Shown piece by piece: positions 25,173-34,047 of a DNA stretch of 64,000 nt. Source of the DNA: CAXMQS01 sp964195995 (GTDB lineage: Bacteria; Actinomycetota; Acidimicrobiia; Spongiisociales; JAOTWH01); contig CAXMQS010000088.1 of the NCBI GenBank assembly GCA_964195995.1, positions 46,890 through 110,889 of the forward strand, read 5' to 3'. A program made the translations under genes and the position numbers. A model generated the notes under the pieces. It did not search any database. It saw only the letters and a program-made list of their open reading frames with translations, and had not been told where the DNA came from. Position 1 is the first letter of the stretch; each line of letters begins with the position of its first letter.

Positions 25173-25727
25173 TTAGCCGGCGATGAGGTCGTCTGTGTTG
25201 ACGACGGTGGCGAACTCCCCGTGGAGATTGGTCGCCGTGATCCTGGCGAGTTCGTCAGCGGTAACCGGCGAGCCGTCGGGGGCCACCATGTCGTAGGTGT
25301 GGGTGGCGTCGAGAGCGAACAAGGTGGAGTAGCCGAGGTTGCCTGCCATGCGAGCGGTCGTCTCACAGCACATGTTGGTCTGGATACCACAGATCACCAC
25401 TGTGTCGATGCCCCGCGCACGCAGCCAGCCGTCGAGGTCGGGCTCACCGTAGAAAGCCGAGTTGACCGACTTGGAAACGAGCAGATCCGAGTCGCCGGTG
25501 ACGATGTCTTGGAAGTCGTTGCCGTCCTGCCCTGGGCGGAATGGCGACTGCGGTTCGACGGAGTCGTGCCGCACGAAGACGATCGGACGATCGTGTCTCC
25601 GCCACTCCTCGATGAGCCGGGCGGTGTTGGACTCCATCTCCGGGTTGTTGCGGCGCCCCCATCCGGGGTCGGCGAAACCCTGCTGCACGTCGATGACCAA
25701 GAGGGCTGCGTTGTTGGGGATCTCCAT
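25173..25727 (-). CDS. Isochorismatase-fold cysteine hydrolase
   Basis: 184 aa. ALLVIDVQQGFADP gives the catalytic Asp, KSVNSAFYGEPDL the Lys, and VVICGIQTNMCCETTARMA the nucleophilic Cys. Such enzymes hydrolyse amides or isochorismate: nicotinamidase, ureidoacrylate and N-carbamoylsarcosine amidohydrolases belong here. The position directly in front of aconitase X genes (2-base gap) suggests a role in the same amino-acid catabolism, though the substrate is not evident. Confidence 0.85.
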   Translation of the reverse strand: MEIPNNAALLVIDVQQGFADPGWGRRNNPEMESNTARLIEEWRRHDRPIVFVRHDSVEPQSPFRPGQDGNDFQDIVTGDSDLLVSKSVNSAFYGEPDLDGWLRARGIDTVVICGIQTNMCCETTARMAGNLGYSTLFALDATHTYDMVAPDGSPVTADELARITATNLHGEFATVVNTDDLIAG

Positions 25728-25746
25728 GGGTCGACGCTACCTCGTC

Positions 25747-26079
25747 TCAGCTGATCGCTTGCAACAGCCACAGGGTGGCCATGCCTACCGCGATCGTGGC
25801 CAGCACGTTCTTGGTGCGCCACGCCACCAGTGCCGCGACGATGCCGGCCAGCATTCTCTCGTTCCACGGATCGAAGATCAGGTCGGGGTGGGTGAGGCTG
25901 GGAGTGATGAGCGCTGCGAGCACGGCCGCAGGGATCAGCCGCAGAGCCCTGCGCGCCAGGTCGGGGATCTCGTCTGCGCTGCGCTTGAGAAGACCGATAA
26001 ATGAGTACCGAAGAGCCAGGGTGCCGGCCCCTGCCAGTCCCATCACCAGCCAGATCTCCCAAGAGGCTAAGGACGTCAT
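25747..26079 (-). CDS. azlD: AzlD-type small subunit of branched-chain amino-acid exporter
   Basis: 110 aa with four hydrophobic spans. The first (WEIWLVMGLAGAGTLALRYSF) and the RLIPAAVLAALITPSL segment are characteristic of AzlD. AzlCD together export branched-chain amino acids or analogues. The start ATG at 26079 overlaps the azlC stop (ATGA); a longer reading in the same frame has no hydrophobic start and lies inside azlC. Confidence 0.85.
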   Translation of the reverse strand: MTSLASWEIWLVMGLAGAGTLALRYSFIGLLKRSADEIPDLARRALRLIPAAVLAALITPSLTHPDLIFDPWNERMLAGIVAALVAWRTKNVLATIAVGMATLWLLQAIS

Positions 26080-26756
26080 CGCCGCGACTCCGCGATGAGG
26101 CCGGTGGCGATGCCGACCACGGCGGCCAGCGGCAGGCCGAGGTTGTAGGCCAGGGGCTGCGCAACCACCGCGGTGAGTCCCCCGACGATCGCAGCAACGG
26201 ACGTAGCCCGGTCGGTAATGGCCGGGAACAGCAGAGCGAGGAACACGAGCGGGATGGCGAAGTCGAGGGACCACTCGGGAGGGATGCCGGAGCCAAGCAC
26301 CACCCCAACGATCGTCGACGACTGCCAGGTAACGAACAGCGCAAGAGCCGCTCCGAAGTAGTAGGCCAGCTTGAGCTCGGTTGACTCGTCCTCCTTGCCA
26401 TAACGGATGATCGAAGCGGCAAACGCCTGGTCCGTCAGCAGGTAGGAGGTTGCCAGCTTCTGCGGAGTCGTCGCCGATACGAAGTGGGGAGACAGCGACG
26501 CGCTGTACATCACGAATCGAGAGTTGATGACGACGACCGTCGCCACGATGACGACGATGGCTGCATCGCGACCGATGAGCTCGTACGCGGCCAGCTGTGA
26601 GGCGCCGGCGAACACCACCGGGGAGAACGCGATCGCCTGGAGACTGCTCAGGCCAGACTCAACGGCAGCCACGCCGGCGATGATGCCGAAGGGCACCATG
26701 CCGATGAGGATGGGGGCGATGGTGAGCACCCCTGCTCGGAAGTTTTGGCGACGCAT
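26076..26756 (-). CDS. azlC: AzlC-type branched-chain amino-acid exporter
   Basis: 226 aa, about seven to eight spans. The N-terminal APILIGMVPFGIIAGVAAV, FAGASQLAAYEL and NSRFVMYSASLSPHF are AzlC hallmarks. It forms the large part of the AzlCD exporter with the overlapping azlD. In this genome the window also holds leucine/valine breakdown genes at 54-57 kb, so control of branched-chain pools is a theme, but no linkage is direct. Confidence 0.9.
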   Translation of the reverse strand: MRRQNFRAGVLTIAPILIGMVPFGIIAGVAAVESGLSSLQAIAFSPVVFAGASQLAAYELIGRDAAIVVIVATVVVINSRFVMYSASLSPHFVSATTPQKLATSYLLTDQAFAASIIRYGKEDESTELKLAYYFGAALALFVTWQSSTIVGVVLGSGIPPEWSLDFAIPLVFLALLFPAITDRATSVAAIVGGLTAVVAQPLAYNLGLPLAAVVGIATGLIAESRR

Positions 26757-26768
26757 TGGCCGCGCAAG

Positions 26769-28061
26769 CTAGTCGCCCGCAGCGATGAACTCGGCGTCGG
26801 GTATTTCCGACTCTATGCCACGAATCCGGGGTCGGCTATAGCCGTAGACGGCCAAGATCATCATCCCGATGCCGCTGAGGACGAAGAGGAACCCGATCCC
26901 TCTCCCTGGGCCAGTGCCGATCACCACGCCAACCGAGTCCGCAAGCGCACCGCCCGGCTGCAGCCGCGGCTCGAAGACGCTGTCTGCCAGTGGTCCCGCC
27001 GCCAAGATGGCGAGAGGGGACACCGCGCTCGAAATCATCCGACGTAGGGAGAACACCCTTCCCTGGATCCCTGCCTCCACCTTGCGCTGCCAGATCGTCT
27101 GACTCAACGCATTGACGATGGGCATCACAACCAGCATGAGAACGAATGCCCCACCGATGAGAGGCACCGATGCGCGCAGCCCGGCAACAGATGTCAGCAA
27201 CCCGCCGACGAACATGCCGGCCATGATCCCGGCGACGAGCTTCTTGGGACCTCCCCAGGCACTGACGACGAGCGAACCAGTCACCGCCCCTAGCCCAGCT
27301 ACAGAGACCACCGCTCCCGCCGACGCTTCCGAAGCGATCGAAACAACAAGGGGGATAATGAGGACGTTGCCGAACGACAGCATGAAGTTGACGCCTGCGA
27401 ATATCCACAACATTCCAAAGAGCCCAGGTCGGTCCCGCAGGTAGCGCCACGCGAACACCGCCTCGGACACCCACGACTCGCCCGGGCCGCCACCAACCGG
27501 AGTGGCTCGCGGGAAGCGGACTAGCGCCAACGTGATGACTCCGATCAGGAAGGTCGCCACATCCACCAACAACACCCCCCCGAGGCCGACCGTCACCAGC
27601 AGGGCTCCAGCCGCGGCTGGAGCGATGACGAAGGAGAGGCCCACATTGAGTTGCACAAGCCCATTTGCTCTCGGAAGCTGCTCCGTTGGCACGAGAAGCG
27701 TTACCGATGCCAGCCACGCCGGTTCCTGAAAGGCATTCGCCCCAGATCCCGCAGCTACCAGCAGATAGATGTGCCATAGCTCGAGGGCGTCGGCAAAGAA
27801 CAAGGCGGCTGTGATCAGGGTCGCGGCACCTGCCACGGCGTCCGCGCCCAGCATGACGACTCTACGGTCGGCCCGGTCGGCGACGGATCCGGCTAACGGC
27901 GCCAGGATGATGGCGGGGACGGTGTAGGCAAGGGCAACGAGGGACAGGTTGGTGACCGAGCCGGTCTCGGCGAATACGTAGAGCTGTAACCCGAAGGCCG
28001 TCAGGGTGGTGCCGGTTATCGAGACGAGTTGCCCAACCCACACGACAAAGAAAGCGCGCAT
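26769..28061 (-). CDS. MFS transporter (MFS_3/enterobactin-exporter-like)
   Basis: 430 aa from ATG 28061 (GTG 28076 also possible). Twelve spans with the loop SVADRADRRVVMLGADAVAG after span 2 and IQGRVFSLRRMISSAVSPLA in the second half, typical of the MFS_3 group that includes EntS and macrolide exporters. Substrate unknown. It sits divergent from the CPBP protease gene at 28162 with 100 bases between, where the promoters must lie. Confidence 0.82.
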   Translation of the reverse strand: MRAFFVVWVGQLVSITGTTLTAFGLQLYVFAETGSVTNLSLVALAYTVPAIILAPLAGSVADRADRRVVMLGADAVAGAATLITAALFFADALELWHIYLLVAAGSGANAFQEPAWLASVTLLVPTEQLPRANGLVQLNVGLSFVIAPAAAGALLVTVGLGGVLLVDVATFLIGVITLALVRFPRATPVGGGPGESWVSEAVFAWRYLRDRPGLFGMLWIFAGVNFMLSFGNVLIIPLVVSIASEASAGAVVSVAGLGAVTGSLVVSAWGGPKKLVAGIMAGMFVGGLLTSVAGLRASVPLIGGAFVLMLVVMPIVNALSQTIWQRKVEAGIQGRVFSLRRMISSAVSPLAILAAGPLADSVFEPRLQPGGALADSVGVVIGTGPGRGIGFLFVLSGIGMMILAVYGYSRPRIRGIESEIPDAEFIAAGD

Positions 28062-28161
28062 GCCACCCGCTGCCACCTTCAATGCTGCTCCCCCGCGATC
28101 ACGAGTCGACGCTACCCGGTGGAGCAAGGCATAAGCCAACCGTAGGTAGCCTCGTCGCACT

Positions 28162-29013
28162 GTGACACCGACACTTCCTCGGCAGATAACGAGTCTGCGG
28201 CACCGCTATTTCACAGCGGTCCGAGACAAGGTGGATGCCGACGCGCTTGACTATCGACGCCAAACGACCAGCGGCCGGCAACGCTGGCGAGTTGCACTGG
28301 TCCTCATCGTCTCGGGGGTGTCACTCGTCCTGATACAGCTGGGAAAGAATGGCGCCGAGCCCGGGTGGCTGACATCTTTGCTCCAAGGCGTTGGTGCCGA
28401 CGAGCTGGCGGCGGACGCCGAGGAAGCCTTGCTGCGTTCCGACAACCTGCGCTTCAACCAGCTAGCGATGTGGGCAGCAGTGCAGATTTCGGGCTACGTC
28501 ATCCTGCCGCTCCTCCTCGTCAAGCTCGTCCTTAGAGAGAGGCTCAGCACCTACGGGGTCACCGTTCCCAGGCTCAGGGACGGCTCTGTCTATGCAGTGG
28601 CGTTCATCGCATTCGCTCCCATCGTCATCCTCGCCTCGTTCACCCTGCCATTCCAGGACCGCTATCCCTTCTACGACCTCTTCGGCGGCGAGAGCATCTG
28701 GCCGTACCTAACGGCCTGGTGGCTTCTGTACGCCCTGCAGTTCGCTGCCCTCGAGTGGTTCTTCAGGGGCTTCATGGTGCACGGCCTCAAATCTGTCGTC
28801 GGCTACCTGGCCGTGCCGATGATGGTCGTCCCCTACTTCCTCATCCATCTACAGAAGCCAGCCCTGGAAGCGGCGGGTGCCATCGTCGCCGGCATGGCCC
28901 TCGGCACCCTCGTCCTCAAGACCCGCACCATCTGGTGGGGTGCGGCACTTCATGTCGCGGTGGCGATGACGATGGACATCGCTTCCCTGACCCAGAAGGA
29001 CCTGTTGTTCTGA
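28162..29013 (+). CDS. CPBP/ABI-family intramembrane metalloprotease-like protein
   Basis: 283 aa from a GTG. Several spans, with the CPBP motifs in reduced form: ALEWFFRGFMVHGL (usually EExxxR), PYFLIHLQKP with a His, and WWGAALHVAVAMTMD with the second His. CPBP proteins cleave within membranes (Rce1-like prenyl proteases) or protect against bacteriocins. The single Glu instead of a Glu pair leaves the catalytic status open. It overlaps the next gene (TGATG), whose product has an HExxH motif. Confidence 0.75.
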   Translation: MTPTLPRQITSLRHRYFTAVRDKVDADALDYRRQTTSGRQRWRVALVLIVSGVSLVLIQLGKNGAEPGWLTSLLQGVGADELAADAEEALLRSDNLRFNQLAMWAAVQISGYVILPLLLVKLVLRERLSTYGVTVPRLRDGSVYAVAFIAFAPIVILASFTLPFQDRYPFYDLFGGESIWPYLTAWWLLYALQFAALEWFFRGFMVHGLKSVVGYLAVPMMVVPYFLIHLQKPALEAAGAIVAGMALGTLVLKTRTIWWGAALHVAVAMTMDIASLTQKDLLF

Positions 29014-29678
29014 TGAGACTGCTCGAGACGGTCGCCGCTGGAGGCGCAGGAGCGGCACTGGGCGCCATCGTCGGGTCTCCTTTCGACCTGACCATCGCCG
29101 GAGCCGTGATCGGCGGACTCAACGGCATCGGTGCCGGCGCCACGGGTATCTACGACTGGCGATCCCCCAAGGGCCTCCTCGGCTTTGTCCTCGACTCAAC
29201 CTGGGGGCTGCCGCTCGTGGCCGCCTCGCTCGGACTGCATGCCGCCAACGTCGTGTGGAGGGACTCCGCCTATCGCCGAGACCTGTCCTCGCGAGCCGGC
29301 TATCACGTCTACGCCGGCGGCGTCTATGCCCGCCGCGGGTTCGTGTGGACCGTCGGCAATGTGGTCAGCAATGCCAGACCCAGCGATGGGCGCAGGCTCA
29401 AGATGCTGGAGCGCCACGAGAGTCTCCACGTGTGGCAGCACCGGGTATTCGGTCCCCTGTACCCACTGCTCTATCTCGCCTGGATGGCCGCAGGTGGATT
29501 GGCCGGCACGGCCGTGTGGATGGTTCGGCGAGGGTCGTGGTGGAAGACGGTCGAGACCATCGCCTACTACGACAACCCGTTCGAAACCTGGGCATACCGC
29601 CGCGACGAACGCTGGCCGCACCCCGAGGCCGATCGCTCCCTGTCATGGGGAGGGAACCGACGACGGCAGGTCGACTAG
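29013..29678 (+). CDS. Membrane protein with HExxH motif, possible metalloprotease
   Basis: 221 aa. A Gly/Ala-rich hydrophobic N-terminus (glycine-zipper-like, about 7-46), a second hydrophobic region, then RHESLHVWQHRVFGPLYPLL in which H135-E-S-L-H139 fits the zinc-protease HExxH pattern, followed by a further membrane span. No known family is assigned with confidence. It is translationally coupled (TGATG) to the CPBP-type gene, so the two may act in one membrane process. The C-terminus NPFETWAYRRDE is soluble. Confidence 0.7.
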   Translation: MRLLETVAAGGAGAALGAIVGSPFDLTIAGAVIGGLNGIGAGATGIYDWRSPKGLLGFVLDSTWGLPLVAASLGLHAANVVWRDSAYRRDLSSRAGYHVYAGGVYARRGFVWTVGNVVSNARPSDGRRLKMLERHESLHVWQHRVFGPLYPLLYLAWMAAGGLAGTAVWMVRRGSWWKTVETIAYYDNPFETWAYRRDERWPHPEADRSLSWGGNRRRQVD

Positions 29679-30115
29679 GTCTTCTGCTGGGCCTCTTGCT
29701 GACGAGTCCGCCAGCTGCCGACGCCGAGAAAGAGGCCGGCGATGCCAACGACAAAGGCCACCACTGCCGCCTGCCCGGCCCCCCATCCCAGAACTATGAA
29801 CCCCGCCGCCAGCAGCGAAAACGCCGCCCCCACCATGATCACCTGCGATGTGAAGCTCAGCGGCCCTCGCCACTTGGGTAGCAGAGCCGCCGTCAGATAG
29901 GCGATGGGTGCGAACACGAGCGGGGTGTAGACCAACAACAGTGTCTGTTCATTCGTGACAACCGTGTCGCCAACAAGACAGCTCCGGGAACCTACGTCGC
30001 CGACGCAAGCCCCAAAGTTGGCTGAGTTGATGACCAGGAACCCAGCGATGGCCGCGATGACGGCGCTCAAGCGCTCACGATGGAACCGCGCTCCTGCGGG
30101 CGCTTCCTCGGTCAC
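29675..30115 (-). CDS. Small four-span membrane protein coupled to tryptophanase gene
   Basis: 146 aa from a GTG at 30115 that overlaps the tnaA-like stop by 4 bases (GTGA). Spans lie near 18-36, 60-80, 95-115 and 117-137, with two Cys in the first external loop (GACVGDVGSRSCLVG). No family recognised. The coupling to the lyase gene suggests a transporter or membrane accessory, but this is inference only. Confidence 0.65.
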   Translation of the reverse strand: MTEEAPAGARFHRERLSAVIAAIAGFLVINSANFGACVGDVGSRSCLVGDTVVTNEQTLLLVYTPLVFAPIAYLTAALLPKWRGPLSFTSQVIMVGAAFSLLAAGFIVLGWGAGQAAVVAFVVGIAGLFLGVGSWRTRQQEAQQKT

Positions 30116-31491
30116 ACCACAGGCTCGAAGCGAGCGGTGAAGTGGCGCAGCCACTCCGGCTGCTCGGTGATGCGGTAGCCACCGAGCTGGCTAGCCGACG
30201 ACGCTACATCGATGATCACCTCGGCGACGTAGTCGATATGGCTCTGGGTATAGGTGCGGCGCGGTATGGCCAACCGCACAAGCTCCATCTTCGCCGGCTG
30301 CTCGGTGCCGTCTTCAAGAGCCTTTCCGAACATGACCGAGCCGATCTCGACTCCGCGCACTCCCCCGTTGCGATACAGCTCGATGGCGAGTGATTGCGCT
30401 GGATACTCGGCGATGGGGATGTGTGGAAGCAACTTGGCAGCGTTGAGATATACGGCATGTCCGCCTGCAGGCGTGACGATCGGAACGCCTGCCTTGGAGA
30501 CCTTGTCGGCCAGATACTCCGTCGAGCGGATGCGGTATCGCAGGTAGTCGGGGTCTGTTACCTCCACAAGACCCTGCGCTATCGCCTCGAGGTCGTAGCC
30601 GGCAAGTCCGCCGTACGTCGTGAAACCCTCCGTCAAGATCAAGAGGTTCCGGCAGTCGTTGGCCAGTTTGGCGTCGTTGAGAGCGACGAAACCACCGATG
30701 TTCGCCAGTCCGTCCTTCTTGGCCGACATGGTGCAGCCGTCGGCCAGTGAGAACATCTCCTTGGCGATGTCGCGGGGATGAACATCGGCGTAGCCGTCCT
30801 CGCGCAGCTTGATGAACCAGGCGTTCTCGGCGAACCGACAGGCGTCCAGGAAGAAGGGCACCCCGACTTCCGAGCACACTTCTCTAACGGCTCGCAAGTT
30901 CTCCATGGAAACGGGCTGGCCGCCCCCGGAGTTGTTGGTAACGGTGACCATCACGAACGGGATGCGCTCAACGCCAACGGAGTCGATGGTCTCGCGTAGG
31001 GCTTCGATATCCATGTTGCCCTTGAACGGATGGTCGGCGTCCGGGTCGAGGCCCTCGGCGATGACGAGGTCCCTCGCCTCGGCGCCCTGGTACTCCACGT
31101 TGGCACGCGTCGTATCGAAGTGGGTGTTGTTCGGCACAACGTCGCTCTCGTCGACAGCGATCGAGAACAGGATGCGCTCCGCGGCGCGGCCCTGGTGGGT
31201 GGGGATCACCTCAGAGAAGCCTGTCAGCTCCTCGACGACCCCCCGGAACTTGTGATACGACCGGCTGCCGGCGTAGGACTCGTCGCCCATCATCATCCCT
31301 GCCCATTGGCGCGAGGACATCGCTCCGGTACCCGAGTCTGTGAGCAGGTCGATGATGACCTCCTGCGCCATGAGCCCGAACAGGTTGTATCCGGCCCTCA
31401 CCAGGGCGGCCTCCCGTTGCGCGGCGTCCGGCAGGTCGATCGCCTCAGTGCTGTGGATCCGAAACGGCTCGATGATGGTGCGGTAGGGCAT
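30112..31491 (-). CDS. tnaA: Tryptophanase-type beta-eliminating lyase (tryptophanase or tyrosine phenol-lyase)
   Basis: 459 aa, full length. IDLLTDSGTGAMSSRQWAGM, MGDESYAGSRSYHKF, PTHQGRAAERILF, NNSGGGQPVSMEN, the PLP lysine in TMSAKKDGLANIGGF, and late IPRRTYTQSHIDYV define the family. Segments such as HFDTTRANVEYQG, LLPHIPIAEYPAQSLA and GVRGVEIGSVMFG are closer to tryptophanase (TnaA) than to tyrosine phenol-lyase, so indole, pyruvate and ammonia are the likely products. Specificity needs assay. No tnaC-like leader or tnaB permease is visible. Confidence 0.85.
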   Translation of the reverse strand: MPYRTIIEPFRIHSTEAIDLPDAAQREAALVRAGYNLFGLMAQEVIIDLLTDSGTGAMSSRQWAGMMMGDESYAGSRSYHKFRGVVEELTGFSEVIPTHQGRAAERILFSIAVDESDVVPNNTHFDTTRANVEYQGAEARDLVIAEGLDPDADHPFKGNMDIEALRETIDSVGVERIPFVMVTVTNNSGGGQPVSMENLRAVREVCSEVGVPFFLDACRFAENAWFIKLREDGYADVHPRDIAKEMFSLADGCTMSAKKDGLANIGGFVALNDAKLANDCRNLLILTEGFTTYGGLAGYDLEAIAQGLVEVTDPDYLRYRIRSTEYLADKVSKAGVPIVTPAGGHAVYLNAAKLLPHIPIAEYPAQSLAIELYRNGGVRGVEIGSVMFGKALEDGTEQPAKMELVRLAIPRRTYTQSHIDYVAEVIIDVASSASQLGGYRITEQPEWLRHFTARFEPVV

Positions 31492-31523
31492 GCGTCGAGC
31501 TTAGGGGAGCCAAGCGGAGACCG

Positions 31524-31551
31524 GCTCTGAGCTCTAAGCCGTGAGCCCGGC
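31524..31551. repeat. Degenerate heptamer tract
   Basis: Four units in 7-base phase: GCTCTGA, GCTCTAA, GCCGTGA, GCCCGGC. It lies in the 135-base gap upstream of the tryptophanase-type gene and downstream of nothing coding. Similar tracts stand at 10449 and 43194. No promoter is distinguished in the rest of the gap. Confidence 0.55.
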
Positions 31552-31626
31552 CGGTGAGGCCGAGGTCCGGTCTTGCTTAGGGCCTACCGCCCATGGCTTG
31601 GAGCTTCGCCGCGACTGAGGTTCGCC

Positions 31627-32760
31627 TCAGACGCTCGTCAGTTGATGGGTCGAGACCGCCGCAACGCGGCGAGCGGTTTTGATCTCGGTGCGCCATGCCA
31701 GCCAGAAGATGAATCCCGCGGCGCCGCCGCCGAGGTGGGCCAATGACGAGACCTCCGACCAACCCCCGAGTTGGTACCACACACCAACGAAGTTGAGGGC
31801 CAGGAAGACGCTCCCGAGCGATAGTGCGGACACGCGGATCCACCGGGCGATCGCCAAGTACGGAACGAAGATGAAGATACGGAACGGAACATTGGGGAAA
31901 GCAAGCGCAAAGACCGCGAAGAGGGCGGCGATACCCCCGCTGGCTCCGACGAGAGCAGTGGCCGGCCGCGGATCCAGCGCCATGTGGGCAAGAGCCGCGG
32001 TAGCCATCGAGGCCGCCAGTATGACCACTGTCCGCCTGTGCCCGATGCGCTGTTCGACGGCCGAGCCGACAACGATCAGGAAGTAGAGGTTCACAAGGAG
32101 GTGGATGATCCCGCCGTGCAAGAAGAAAGAGGTAAGCAGTGTGAATCCCCCGACGCGACCCGGCTCCGCAGGCACGAGACCGAACCGGGCAACGGCCTCT
32201 TCCATGCCGTAGGCGTAGGCGGCGATCGTGGCAACGGCCATCATGAGGCTGACGGTCCAGGTAACGGGGGCGAATACGGGCCTACGCCCATCCTCCCTCG
32301 CCGGAAGACCGAACAGGGCTGCCGCCCACTGCCACGGCCTCGCAGGAGGAAGCGGAGCTCGCGACTGCAGGGAACTCACTTCGGCCTTTGTCAGGATCTC
32401 GGCAGCCCGCACCGACACCTCGCCCTCTGGCAAGGACGGCTGTTTCGGCAACTGCTCCCACTCGCCCTCGTCTATCCAGGCGATATGGCAACGACGACAC
32501 AGATCTATCTCAACGACCCCAGACTCGCCCGGTGCCAGAACGAGAGCCATGGTCTTGGCGCACGAGGGACAGGACCGACGGCTCGGCTCGGCCGACGCCG
32601 ACTGGCGCCACAGGTCAGAAGCGATGCCGCGGTCGAGTAGTAGGCGCAGTGGCCCCATCCCCACGGTCCGACCGTGCTCCGATCGACAGTGCCAGGCTGC
32701 TCCATTGACGGTGGCGTCGTGACCGAGCGGAGAAGCGCACTCTGGACAGAACAGTTCCAT
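31627..32760 (-). CDS. Rhomboid-family serine protease with N-terminal zinc ribbons
   Basis: 377 aa. The first 110 residues are cytoplasmic with CPEC (5-8), CPSC and CRRCHIAWIDEGEWEQL, the last matching zf-TFIIB-type ribbons. The membrane part carries the rhomboid core: HGGIIHLLVNLYFLIVVG (the HxxxN oxyanion element), GASGG with the catalytic Ser, and SLAHLGGGAAGF with the catalytic His. It should cleave membrane-spanning substrates. Zinc-ribbon fusions may recruit substrates; partners unknown. Confidence 0.88.
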   Translation of the reverse strand: MELFCPECASPLGHDATVNGAAWHCRSEHGRTVGMGPLRLLLDRGIASDLWRQSASAEPSRRSCPSCAKTMALVLAPGESGVVEIDLCRRCHIAWIDEGEWEQLPKQPSLPEGEVSVRAAEILTKAEVSSLQSRAPLPPARPWQWAAALFGLPAREDGRRPVFAPVTWTVSLMMAVATIAAYAYGMEEAVARFGLVPAEPGRVGGFTLLTSFFLHGGIIHLLVNLYFLIVVGSAVEQRIGHRRTVVILAASMATAALAHMALDPRPATALVGASGGIAALFAVFALAFPNVPFRIFIFVPYLAIARWIRVSALSLGSVFLALNFVGVWYQLGGWSEVSSLAHLGGGAAGFIFWLAWRTEIKTARRVAAVSTHQLTSV

Positions 32761-32799
32761 CAGAAGGGCTTCGGAAAAATAGCTGCTTCTCTTGAGCCA

Positions 32800-32829
32800 T
32801 CAACCACTGGGTGACTAGTCAGTGGTTGA
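32800..32829 (-). terminator. Hairpin terminator after mrp
   Basis: TCAACCACTG (32800-32809) and CAGTGGTTGA (32820-32829) form a 10-bp stem with a 10-base loop, placed 3 bases after the minus-strand mrp stop. A T-run on that strand (CTATTTTTCC) follows about 20 bases further on, so efficiency is uncertain. Confidence 0.55.
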
Positions 32830-32832
32830 CCG

Positions 32833-33993
32833 CTAGCCCGTGGACTCCTCGAGACGTTCGATCGCTTCCTCGATGACGGCCAGACGGGCCGTGCAGGTCT
32901 CGTCGACGACGGGAGGCACGAGCTCGACTATTCGCTTAGCCGCGTCCGCAAAGGCTGCCGCCGCAGCGGATTCGGGCCGTGACTCGATCACGGGAAGACC
33001 ATCGTCTCCACCCTCGACGACAAGGGGATCGAGAGGTACCGAAGCGATGAGCGGCACGCCCAGCTCGTCGGCGAGTTCTTGACCGCCACCTTCGCCGAAG
33101 AGGTTGTAGACCTTCCCCTCATCCGAGGTGAAGCCGGCCATGTTCTCGACGACACCGACTACCGGCATGTACGAGCGACGCGCCATGTCCGCGACGCGGG
33201 CTGCGACCTTCTGTGCGGCCTTCTGCGGTGTAGTGACGACCACCATCTCTGCCTGCGGAAGAAGGCGAGCCAAGGCCATCTGGATGTCTCCCGTGCCCGG
33301 CGGCATGTCCAGGACCAGGTAGTCGAGATCAGATGGCCACTCGACATCGCGCAGGAACTGCTCGAGCGCCTTAGAGAGCATCAGACCCCTCCACATCAAG
33401 GCGGTGTCCTCGCTGTCGATCATCAAACCCGTGGAAACCAGCTGGATGCCCCCTGCAACCTGCGGAACGATCTTGCGGTCGTCGTTGGCCTCGAGGCGCC
33501 CATCGGCCCCCAGCATCCGGGGGATAGAGAATCCCCAGATGTCCGCATCCAGCACGCCGACGTTGAAGCCGAGGAGCCGCAGCCCAACGGCCAAGTTGAC
33601 GCTCACAGAGGACTTGCCTACTCCGCCCTTGCCACTGCCAACCGCGATGACCCGGGTCATCGGATTGACCATCGTCGGCTCGGCATCTTCTCTCGCCTTG
33701 AAGCGGGCCTTTGACATCACCGCAGAGCGCTGTGACTGGGTCATGGCAGTGACCTCGACCCGAACCGAGGAAACGCCGGGCATGGCGTCGACCTTGCGGA
33801 TCACGTCATTCTCGATCTGGTCCCTCATAGGACAGGCGGCGATGGTCAGGGCCAGGTGAACGACAACGGAACCGTCGGCCTCGATGTCGATCTCGGGCAC
33901 CATGCCCAGCTCGACGACATCAGCCCCCAGTTCGGGGTCAACAACCCCGCGCAGCGCCGACTCGATATCGGATTTTGTGGGAACAACGGCCAT
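32833..33993 (-). CDS. mrp: Mrp/ApbC-family Fe-S carrier ATPase
   Basis: 386 aa. The N-terminal MIP18/DUF59-like domain (1-90, VVDPELGADVVELGMV) is followed by a deviant Walker A SGKGGVGKSSVSVNLA, then DADIWGFSIPRMLG and DMPPGTGDIQMALA. The CPxC site of many Mrp proteins is missing: after VENMAGF the sequence reads TSDEGKVYNLFGEGGG. Mycobacterial Mrp proteins show the same loss. It is divergent from an A-type Fe-S carrier gene at 34079, which supports a cluster-assembly role. Confidence 0.85.
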   Translation of the reverse strand: MAVVPTKSDIESALRGVVDPELGADVVELGMVPEIDIEADGSVVVHLALTIAACPMRDQIENDVIRKVDAMPGVSSVRVEVTAMTQSQRSAVMSKARFKAREDAEPTMVNPMTRVIAVGSGKGGVGKSSVSVNLAVGLRLLGFNVGVLDADIWGFSIPRMLGADGRLEANDDRKIVPQVAGGIQLVSTGLMIDSEDTALMWRGLMLSKALEQFLRDVEWPSDLDYLVLDMPPGTGDIQMALARLLPQAEMVVVTTPQKAAQKVAARVADMARRSYMPVVGVVENMAGFTSDEGKVYNLFGEGGGQELADELGVPLIASVPLDPLVVEGGDDGLPVIESRPESAAAAAFADAAKRIVELVPPVVDETCTARLAVIEEAIERLEESTG

Positions 33994-34047
33994 CTGATAG
34001 GCATTGTACGGGGGAGGGGTTCTAAGCCATTAGGCATCTTTTGCCGA

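Noticed and set aside
28719..29012. Upstream extension of the HExxH membrane protein
   Set aside because: Overlaps the CPBP gene in another frame; ATG 29013 with TGATG coupling is the better start.
30116..30154. Longer start for the small membrane protein after the lyase gene
   Set aside because: It would read into the lyase coding region; GTG 30115 overlapping the stop by 4 bases is the usual coupling pattern.
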